In this document: positions 1 to 5,386 of the stretch, piece by piece | Position numbering within the stretch: position 1 is the stretch's first letter | How the letters are laid out: every line of letters starts with the position of its first letter | NCBI GenBank assembly: GCA_964475205.1 | Contig: CAYYVQ010000088.1 | Span: 1 to 7,611 of the forward strand | Direction of reading: 5' to 3' | DNA length: 7,611 nt | Origin: CAYSRM01 sp964475205 | Lineage (GTDB): Bacteria; Verrucomicrobiota; Kiritimatiellia; UBA8416; CAYSRM01 | Translations under genes and position numbers: made by a program | The notes under the pieces: model-generated | The model's input: the letters and a program-made list of their open reading frames with translations, nothing else | Told to the model about the DNA's origin: nothing | The model's database searches: none

Positions 1-48
1 ACTTGGCGAAGAGGAGTAGCAAACAACGTGCCAGGATAGGTGAACAAT

Positions 49-78
49 TTGTAACACACTGGTAAATAAGGGTATAAA
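49..78 (+). promoter_or_regulatory. Candidate sigma70-type promoter, distal
   Basis: TTGTAA at 49-54 and TATAAA at 73-78 are separated by 18 bp, matching the housekeeping consensus at 4/6 and 5/6 positions. It would give a leader of over 100 nt before the regulator start at 199. It is judged by eye only and competes with the closer candidate at 131-159. Confidence 0.3.
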
Positions 79-130
79 AATATTGTACACTGAAACATGA
101 TTAACGGCTTAACCTGAAAATATTACAGTT

Positions 131-159
131 TTGTATTGTAGGGGGGGTAGATATACAAT
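131..159 (+). promoter_or_regulatory. Candidate sigma70-type promoter, proximal
   Basis: TTGTAT at 131-136 and TACAAT at 154-159 are separated by the ideal 17 bp. The -10 matches 5/6 and the -35 only 3/6. Transcription would begin near 166, downstream of the possible GTG start at 163, which supports the ATG at 199 as the real start. The spacer contains a G7 run, which is unusual. Confidence 0.35.
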
Positions 160-185
160 AATGTGTCAAAGTTTTGTTGGAAGGC

Positions 186-191
186 GAAAGG
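186..191 (+). promoter_or_regulatory. Ribosome binding site deciding the start at 199
   Basis: GAAAGG lies 7 nt before the ATG at 199. The upstream in-frame GTG at 163 has only a G-run 15 nt away and no proper Shine-Dalgarno sequence. This is the main reason for choosing the ATG. Confidence 0.5.
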
Positions 192-198
192 TTTATTG

Positions 199-1758
199 AT
201 GAATAGTTCGGAATCTTATAAGAAAAGTCGTGCGGAGTTGGAGTTGAGGGTGTTGTATAGCATATCGCAGGCTCTTCTGCATCAGCATGAGATCGGGTTG
301 GTGCTTCGGGAAGTGTTGGAAATTCTTGAGCGTGATATGGGGTTATCGCGTGGCACGTTGACTCTAAGGCGGCCGGATTCGGATGTTTTTGTTGTTGAAG
401 CTTGTACCGGCTTATCGAGAGAGGAAAAAAAACGGTTAGAATACAAAGAGGGGGAGGGCATTACAGGCAAGGTTGCGGCTAACGGACTTCCGATAGTAGT
501 GCCGGACATAGACCGAGATCCAGATTTTCTTGACAGAACCGGAATGCGAGGAAAGAGAAAAACAGCGTTTATGTGTGTTCCCGTGATTCATCATCGCAGG
601 GTTATAGGAACCATAAGCATTGATCGTCCTGAGGCTTCAGAGGAAGATCTTCAGCGCGACGTTAATTTTTTGAAGTTGGTGAGCGACATTCTTGCGGAGG
701 CCGTAGCCCGGATAAGGGAAGACATGGACGAGCGCGAGAGTCTGATGGCTGAAAACCGGAAGCTGCGCCAGCAATTGGGTGACAAGTATCATCCGGGCAG
801 CATAATCGGCAATTGCAGCAGCATGCGGAGGATATATGAACAGATTGCCCAGGTGGCGGACACTTCAGCTACTGTTCTTATCAGGGGGGATTCCGGGACG
901 GGCAAAGAACTGGTTGCCAGGGCTATTCATTACAGCAGTCCCCGTAAGAACAACCCTTTTGTCTGTGTCAACTGCGCGGCCATTGCGGAGAATCTGATAG
1001 AAAGCGAGTTATTCGGACATGAAAAGGGCGCATTTACAGGTGCGGTAGAGAAGCGTACAGGAAGATTTGAGCTAGCGAATGGCGGGACGATTTTTCTTGA
1101 TGAAATAGGAGACATATCGCTTGCAGTGCAGGCGCGCCTTCTTCGTGTGCTGCAGGAGCGGACAATAGAGAGGGTTGGGAGCAGTCGGACCATGCAGCTC
1201 AATGTTCGTGTTCTTGCTGCTACAGGCAGAGATCTGGAACAGGCGATGTCGGACGGCGCGTTTCGGGAGGACCTGTATTATCGGTTGAACGTTTTTCCGA
1301 TTATGTTGCCGCCACTCAAAGACCGGCGATCCGACATAATGATGCTGGCAGACCACTTTGTGCAGAAGTATGGAGAATCTTACGGCAAAAAAATCAAGCG
1401 AATATCATCTGCAGCAATCAATATGATGATGGCTTATCACTGGCCGGGAAATGTAAGGGAGCTGGAAAACTGTATAGAGCGTGCGGTTTTAACTGCTACA
1501 GACGGGGTCATTCACGGGTACAATCTGCCGCCGTCGATCCAGACAAGCGAGGAAACCCACAGCGGGATACTTCCCGAAGAAGGCGCAAGCATGGAGGCTA
1601 TGGTAGATTCCTATAAGCGGGAAATAGTAATTGATGCTCTTAAGAAGAAACGTGGAAAAGTGACCCAGGCTGCGGGGTACCTTAAGACAACGCAGAGGGT
1701 GCTTGGCTACCAGATAAAGAAACTTGGCATAAATTCCGGCGATTACAAAGCCGGGTAG
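199..1758 (+). CDS. Sigma54-dependent transcriptional activator (NifA/NtrC type) with GAF sensor domain
   Basis: The 519-residue protein is a bacterial enhancer-binding protein that uses ATP hydrolysis to open promoters held by sigma54 RNA polymerase. A GAF domain (about residues 28-174) is followed by a short helical linker and the AAA+ domain (about 200-430): Walker A GDSGTGKE at 230-237, the sigma54-contacting GAFTGA loop at 277-282, Walker B FLDE at 299-302 and the FREDLYYRLNV segment at 355-365. A Fis-type helix-turn-helix ends the protein (about 488-509). All catalytic motifs are intact, so it should be active. There is no receiver domain; control probably comes through the GAF domain, as in NifA, with an unknown ligand. 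The ATG was chosen for its ribosome binding site; a GTG at 163 would add 12 residues. No nif genes are nearby and target promoters are not evident, so I give no symbol. Confidence 0.93.
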   Translation: MNSSESYKKSRAELELRVLYSISQALLHQHEIGLVLREVLEILERDMGLSRGTLTLRRPDSDVFVVEACTGLSREEKKRLEYKEGEGITGKVAANGLPIVVPDIDRDPDFLDRTGMRGKRKTAFMCVPVIHHRRVIGTISIDRPEASEEDLQRDVNFLKLVSDILAEAVARIREDMDERESLMAENRKLRQQLGDKYHPGSIIGNCSSMRRIYEQIAQVADTSATVLIRGDSGTGKELVARAIHYSSPRKNNPFVCVNCAAIAENLIESELFGHEKGAFTGAVEKRTGRFELANGGTIFLDEIGDISLAVQARLLRVLQERTIERVGSSRTMQLNVRVLAATGRDLEQAMSDGAFREDLYYRLNVFPIMLPPLKDRRSDIMMLADHFVQKYGESYGKKIKRISSAAINMMMAYHWPGNVRELENCIERAVLTATDGVIHGYNLPPSIQTSEETHSGILPEEGASMEAMVDSYKREIVIDALKKKRGKVTQAAGYLKTTQRVLGYQIKKLGINSGDYKAG

Positions 1759-1796
1759 GGGCAAGGGCCGCAGGGGAAGGGGGAAGAGGGAAGGAA

Positions 1797-1835
1797 GAAT
1801 ATCCAATAATGAACACGGAATATCCAATGATGAAC
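1797..1835. repeat. Two tandem copies of a 21-bp intergenic repeat
   Basis: The 18-mer GAATATCCAATAATGAAC at 1797-1814 recurs at 1818-1835 with one difference (A to G), a period of 21 bp. From memory, motifs of the GGAATATCCAATGATGAAC type are scattered between genes in many environmental bacterial genomes, often in short tandem arrays. I cannot check copy number from one window. Its function is unknown. Confidence 0.65.
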
Positions 1836-2038
1836 GGCAAAAATTTGCCGCCGCCTGTTGAGTACAGCAGGTTGTTCTTCAACATGCTGCCTTGTTGCTT
1901 GCGGCCGAAGGCTGCCTGCAGGGAATTGATATTTTTCGTTGATTTCGTTGTTGAGTAGCATGCGGCGCTGTGTTAGTTTCCCGGATGGTAGCGGCATAAG
2001 TATTGCCGTATGATTGAATTTGATTGAATAAAAACACT

Positions 2039-2043
2039 GGGAG
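2039..2043 (+). promoter_or_regulatory. Ribosome binding site of the small basic protein gene
   Basis: GGGAG lies 6 nt before the ATG at 2050, a strong and well-spaced site. It supports translation of this very short gene. Confidence 0.6.
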
Positions 2044-2049
2044 ATCGCT

Positions 2050-2211
2050 ATGTCTCAGCATCCAAGTTTAAAATCGGCAAGCAGGATCGTAAAGAAACGC
2101 AATGTACTCAAGCGTTTTGAAAGAATCGATATTCTGAAAGAGAAGGGCAAATGGAAGGCAGGGGACCGGGCTTACGGTCTGCCTAAGACAAAGTCCGACC
2201 CCGGAGTCTGA
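2050..2211 (+). CDS. PVC-superphylum signature small basic protein (TIGR04137-like)
   Basis: The 53-residue product begins MSQHPSLKSA, continues with a Lys/Arg-rich stretch ending in NVLKRFERI, then EKGKWKAGD and YGLPKTK. This pattern is what I know as the conserved small basic protein of Planctomycetes, Verrucomicrobia, Lentisphaerae and Chlamydiae, described as a PVC signature protein and proposed to bind nucleic acid or to be ribosome-associated; its exact function is not settled. The gene has a good ribosome binding site and ends 14 bp before the SH3-domain gene, so the two may be co-transcribed. The C-terminus stops soon after the YGLPK block (ending KSDPGV), without a long Lys-rich tail. 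The length is in the family range, so it does not look truncated. It is the best taxonomic marker in the window and is easily missed because of its size. Confidence 0.88.
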   Translation: MSQHPSLKSASRIVKKRNVLKRFERIDILKEKGKWKAGDRAYGLPKTKSDPGV

Positions 2212-2225
2212 ATTGCATAAATGCA

Positions 2226-3182
2226 ATGATCAGGCCAAGCGGCAGCATGAAGGCGCATATTTTTACTCTTTTTGTCTTACTGGCCTTTTATGCCTGTTGC
2301 GCAACGCAAGCTGAAGAAGATAAATTCAAGCTGCTTGTGACCGGTGATAATGTCAACCTGAGATCCCGTCCTGAAGTTACCTCCGAGATCGTTGGGCAGG
2401 TTGACAGCGGCGATATTCTTATAACCGGCGCCGGTTCCACAAATCAATGGATTGAGGTGAGTGTTCCGGAATCCATAGGCTTGTGGGTTTATGAAGAGCT
2501 TGTAAGGGATGGGCGGGTTTCTGCAGCCAGCCTTCGGGTCAGGAGCGGACCAGGCATAAGTTTCCGTTCTGTGGGCAAAATTTCCCGGGGAAGAAAAGTC
2601 GAAGTCAGGGATAAACACAATCAATGGCTCGAAATAGATCCGCCCCCGGAGTGTTCTCTTTGGATAAGCGCCGAGTATGTCAAGCCTTTCAAAGAACAGG
2701 AGGAGGCAATGGAACTTCCTGTTAAATATCAGGCCGTTTCAATCAGGGCAGCGGATGCAGACGAGGCTCGAGAAGAAATAATAATGCCGCCTCGTCCTGC
2801 AGAGGACGAAGCTGTCCATGAATCGGAATTTACGGAAAAGCCTGCAGAGAAAACCCCGACAGAAGAAGAATATGCAAAGATTATTGTTCTGCCACGGGAA
2901 TTGCGAAACAGGAATCTTATTGATTTCGAGGAACAGGGAAAGCTCGTCGAGTATAAGGGTGTTCTTCGCCCTTCGGGTTTTGTCTGGCGCAGGCCAAGCG
3001 AGTACAGGTTGGTCAGGCGCGGCTCTTCCGGTCGGGCTGTGACCGTTTGCTATGTTATTGGAGACAGTTCAGTGCTCAAAGACCGGGAAGGCCATACGAT
3101 TATTGTATACGGGCGCCAGTACTGGTTACAGGGCATTAGACAACCGGTTGTTGCAGCAAGACAGCTTGTCTTCAGGGATTGA
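2226..3182 (+). CDS. Exported protein with two bacterial SH3 (SH3b) domains
   Basis: The 318-residue protein starts with a signal peptide: hydrophobic core IFTLFVLLAFYA at about 12-23 and likely cleavage after A29 (CATQA, then EE). Two SH3b repeats follow: about 42-93, containing NVNLRSRPEVTSEIVGQV and QWIEVSVP, and about 98-155, containing SLRVRSGPG, RSVGKI and QWLEI. Such domains usually bind peptidoglycan or other envelope ligands, so a periplasmic or envelope role is likely. A Glu/Pro-rich linker (about 156-218) leads to a basic C-terminal domain (about 219-318) that I cannot assign; its pattern of short strands could be an OB-like barrel, but this is a guess. A lipobox reading (FYA-C24) is weak. 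An in-frame ATG at 2247 gives a more compact signal peptide and could be the true start; neither ATG has a good ribosome binding site, so coupling to the small basic protein gene is plausible. Confidence 0.85.
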   Translation: MIRPSGSMKAHIFTLFVLLAFYACCATQAEEDKFKLLVTGDNVNLRSRPEVTSEIVGQVDSGDILITGAGSTNQWIEVSVPESIGLWVYEELVRDGRVSAASLRVRSGPGISFRSVGKISRGRKVEVRDKHNQWLEIDPPPECSLWISAEYVKPFKEQEEAMELPVKYQAVSIRAADADEAREEIIMPPRPAEDEAVHESEFTEKPAEKTPTEEEYAKIIVLPRELRNRNLIDFEEQGKLVEYKGVLRPSGFVWRRPSEYRLVRRGSSGRAVTVCYVIGDSSVLKDREGHTIIVYGRQYWLQGIRQPVVAARQLVFRD

Positions 3183-3219
3183 AGATCAAACCCGGGTCCT
3201 GCATTTGAGATCAATACGC

Positions 3220-3257
3220 AGGCGCCGCCGGCTGCCTGGCGCTTTTCGTATCTTTTT
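3220..3257 (+). terminator. Intrinsic terminator after the SH3-domain gene
   Basis: AGGCGCC at 3220-3226 pairs with GGCGCTT at 3238-3244 (one G-T pair) around an 11-nt GC-rich loop. It is followed by TTTT at 3243-3246 and a second T-run at 3253-3257. It lies 37 bp after the stop codon and just before a new promoter, as expected at a transcription unit boundary. Confidence 0.6.
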
Positions 3258-3259
3258 AT

Positions 3260-3288
3260 TTGCATGCTGTGATAAAGAAGCGTATAAA
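3260..3288 (+). promoter_or_regulatory. Candidate sigma70-type promoter for kinase-receiver-panC unit
   Basis: TTGCAT at 3260-3265 and TATAAA at 3283-3288 are spaced exactly 17 bp apart. Transcription would start near 3295, giving a leader of about 23 nt that contains GGTGGTGGG before the ATG at 3318. The position immediately after the terminator strengthens the call. Confidence 0.5.
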
Positions 3289-3317
3289 TAAAAGCTTGTG
3301 GTGGTGGGACACTTATT

Positions 3318-4073
3318 ATGTACAAAGGCATTCCTTGCGAAATAATGAAAAACAGAGATGGGCACGAAGCCGTGGGGTTTCTAGTCGGCCAGATAGCTCA
3401 TGATCTGAATAATCTTCTCACCCCTTTGCTTGCCTATCCTGAACTGGTGCGCAAGGATTTGCCGAAAGATAGCCAGTCTCACCATCTGCTTGACGTGATT
3501 GAAAAAGCTTCAGGCGATATGATGTATCTTGCCAGCCAGCTTCTTGATTTTTCCATGCGCAACAGCAAGGGAATGGCTGAAGTGGATCTGAATCATATTA
3601 TTGATGGTGTTGTAGCTTCTCTTGTACGGAACGGATTACCGGAGGAAATTTCAGTTCAAAAAAAGCTTGTTCCAGGGTTGCCCCGTGTTATCGGTTGTGA
3701 AGATCTTATTTTGAGCGCGATTTCCAACCTGTGCGATAACGCTTTTGAGGCCATGGACGGCAGCGGCAATGTGACTATTGCTACATCTGTTGTGCAGGAT
3801 GACAAAGCAAACGAGTATGTTAGAATATCTGTTGCCGATAACGGCGCCGGGATCAGCGAGGATCTGATTGATTGTGTTTTTGAACCATTTGCAACCGACA
3901 AGCGAAGTTCAAGGCGGCGAGCGCCGGGCCTGGGCCTGAGTATAGTAAAGAGAGTCATGGACTCGCACGGAGGGCGCGTGGACTTTTCCACAGAACCAGG
4001 CAATGGGACAGTGTTTCATCTTGATTTTCCGATAGAGGGGGAGGATAAGATTTCAGATGCTTTCAACGAATGA
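3318..4073 (+). CDS. Soluble sensor-less histidine kinase
   Basis: The 251-residue protein consists almost entirely of a kinase core. The dimerisation and phosphotransfer helix carries AHDLNNLLTPL with phospho-acceptor H28, close to the AHDFNN family of kinases. The ATP-binding domain has an N-box NLCDNAFEAM (137-146, Asn141), G1 DNGAG (174-178), F-box FEPF (188-191) and G2 GLGLS (204-208). All catalytic motifs are present, so it should autophosphorylate. There is no transmembrane segment and no PAS or GAF domain; the sensing part must come from another protein or from the roughly 20 residues before the H-box. The gene overlaps the next one, a receiver, by 17 bp, which makes that protein the obvious phosphotransfer partner. 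ATG 3318 was taken because GGTGGTGGG precedes it; ATG 3345 is a less likely start. Confidence 0.9.
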   Translation: MYKGIPCEIMKNRDGHEAVGFLVGQIAHDLNNLLTPLLAYPELVRKDLPKDSQSHHLLDVIEKASGDMMYLASQLLDFSMRNSKGMAEVDLNHIIDGVVASLVRNGLPEEISVQKKLVPGLPRVIGCEDLILSAISNLCDNAFEAMDGSGNVTIATSVVQDDKANEYVRISVADNGAGISEDLIDCVFEPFATDKRSSRRRAPGLGLSIVKRVMDSHGGRVDFSTEPGNGTVFHLDFPIEGEDKISDAFNE

Positions 4074-4503
4074 CAAGGCATTGGACGCTTCGCCAAATGA
4101 AGGTGGAAGAGCGTGTGACTCGCGACGAGTGCTGATTGTCGACGACGAGCCCAACATATTGAAGTTGTTCAAAACACTGATTTCCATTTCACTGCCCGAT
4201 GTTCAGGTGGATCTTGCTGTGAACGGAGCTGATGCTGTCGAACGATTTGAGCGGTTTCACGAAGCCGTAATCCTGATGGATTTGTACATGCCTGTAATGA
4301 CCGGACAGCGCGCATTTCAGAGAATCGAGCAGATGTGCAGCGAGAAGGGATGGGCGATGCCTTCGGTTATTTTCTGCACGGGTTATGCGCCTCCCGAAGC
4401 CGTCTGTAGCGTTGTGCACGAAGGCAGCAGGCATCGGCTCTTGCAGAAGCCGGTCAGCGCTGAGCGGTTGGTTGAGAATGTAAAGGCTGCTTTTCCCAGC
4501 TAA
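4057..4503 (+). CDS. Stand-alone response regulator receiver protein (CheY-like)
   Basis: The 148 residues contain one receiver domain (about 24-145) after a short polar N-terminal tail. The acidic pair D29-D30 follows the VLIV strand, the phospho-acceptor is D75 in ILMDLYMP, the switch residue is T108 in FCTGY and the conserved Lys is K131 in LQKPV. Everything needed for phosphorylation is present. There is no DNA-binding or enzymatic output domain, so it should act by protein contact or as a phosphorelay intermediate. Its start lies inside the end of the kinase gene, with GGGGGAGG 12 nt upstream, suggesting translational coupling and matched amounts. The downstream target is not visible; the sigma54 activator in the window has no receiver and is not an obvious recipient. 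Confidence 0.9.
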   Translation: MLSTNDKALDASPNEGGRACDSRRVLIVDDEPNILKLFKTLISISLPDVQVDLAVNGADAVERFERFHEAVILMDLYMPVMTGQRAFQRIEQMCSEKGWAMPSVIFCTGYAPPEAVCSVVHEGSRHRLLQKPVSAERLVENVKAAFPS

Positions 4504-4531
4504 TTTCACATATTGCTCAGGGGCAATTTTC

Positions 4532-5386
4532 ATGATCAAGTTCCATGATATCGATTTAATGAGAAAAAAGTCTGCGGCAGTCAAGCGGAGCGGCCTGAGT
4601 ATAGGCCTGGTGCCTACAATGGGGTCTCTTCACCCTGGCCATGTTTCCCTGATCAGGCGAGCCAGGGCAGAGTGCGATTTTCTTGTGGTGAGTATTTTCG
4701 TGAACCCGGCGCAATTTGCGCCAAACGAGGATTTCGACAACTATCCCAGGGATATGGCCGGCGACGAGGCAATCTGCGCAAGAGAGGGAGCGGACGCGGT
4801 TTTTGTTCCAGACGCCGATGATATGTATGATCCTGAACACAGCGTATACGTGGACGAACAGGATATATCTCAGGGTTTATGCGGGGCTTCACGGCCCGGG
4901 CATTTCCGCGGTGTGCTCACAGTTGTTGCTAAGTTGTTTAACATTGTTGATCCCGATGTGGCTATTTTCGGAGAGAAGGATATTCAGCAGCTCAGGTTAA
5001 TACAGAAGATGGCACACGATCTTAATTTTCCGGTAAAGATCCTGGCCGGCAGGACATTACGTGAAGACGACGGGCTTGCTCTCAGTTCCCGCAACCGCTA
5101 TTTGTCTGATGCGGAACGAAACAAGGCTCTTAGGCTGCATGAAGCATTGGAAGCTGCCCGCAGTATGATTGAGTCCGGCGAACGTGATAGCGCCAGAATT
5201 CTGAAAAAGATGAATGCTATTATTAAGCCTGACAGTGATGTGAGGCCTGATTATCTTGAATGCGTTGATTACCATACGCTTCGACGTGTGAATGTGATAA
5301 GCGGCAAAACTGTTGTGGCATTGGCGGTCAAAGTAGGCAGAACGCGTCTTATTGACAACGTTGTTGCAGAGCCCCCGAACGGTTAA
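4532..5386 (+). CDS. panC: Pantoate-beta-alanine ligase (pantothenate synthetase)
   Basis: PanC joins pantoate and beta-alanine with ATP, through a pantoyl-adenylate, to make pantothenate, the precursor of coenzyme A; it acts in the cytosol. The 284-residue length is normal for the family. Diagnostic motifs are present in order: PTMGSLHPGH at 28-37 (nucleotide-binding HxGH, His34 and His37), FVNPAQF at 56-62, RPGHFRG at 121-127, GEKDIQQL at 147-154 and the KMSKS-like segment REDDGLALSSRN at 177-188. AGGGG about 9 nt upstream supports the ATG. It starts 28 bp after the receiver gene, so it is probably co-transcribed with the two-component pair, an unexpected partnership; panB and panD are not in the window. 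Its TAA stop shares the bases TTAA with the stop of the convergent gene. Confidence 0.97.
   Translation: MIKFHDIDLMRKKSAAVKRSGLSIGLVPTMGSLHPGHVSLIRRARAECDFLVVSIFVNPAQFAPNEDFDNYPRDMAGDEAICAREGADAVFVPDADDMYDPEHSVYVDEQDISQGLCGASRPGHFRGVLTVVAKLFNIVDPDVAIFGEKDIQQLRLIQKMAHDLNFPVKILAGRTLREDDGLALSSRNRYLSDAERNKALRLHEALEAARSMIESGERDSARILKKMNAIIKPDSDVRPDYLECVDYHTLRRVNVISGKTVVALAVKVGRTRLIDNVVAEPPNG

Larger units (their letters stand above)
1..198. other. Leader region of the sigma54 activator; no gene identified
   Basis: No coding region can be defended here. All three plus-strand frames that are open at the left edge stop early (TAG at 17-19, TAG at 37-39, TAA at 60-62), so the end of an upstream gene may lie in the first 60 bases, but nothing recognisable is encoded. 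The rest is AT-rich with a G7 run at 141-147 and carries two promoter-like sequences, annotated separately. Confidence 0.5.
1759..2049. other. Intergenic region with purine-rich tract and small repeats
   Basis: No gene is supported in these 291 bases. Directly after the regulator stop comes a G/A-rich tract (about 1757-1797), then a tandem 21-bp repeat (annotated separately). A short palindrome follows at 1835-1850 (CGGCAAA and TTTGCCG, 2-nt loop), without a T-tract, so it is not a convincing terminator. TGTTGAGTA occurs at 1856-1864 and again at 1949-1957. Minus-strand frames stay open here but resemble no protein I know and partly consist of the translated repeat. The promoter of the next gene must lie here unless it is read from upstream; TATGAT at 2009-2014 is a possible -10 but has no good -35. 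Confidence 0.5.

Noticed and set aside
163..198. GTG start 12 codons upstream for the sigma54 activator
   Set aside because: It lacks a spaced ribosome binding site and would lie upstream of the transcription start predicted by the proximal promoter; the ATG at 199 has GAAAGG 7 nt upstream.
1743..1997. Minus-strand open frames in the intergenic region after the regulator
   Set aside because: They overlap the tandem repeat, which translates into repeated IIGYS-like peptides, and differ by frame without any recognisable domain.
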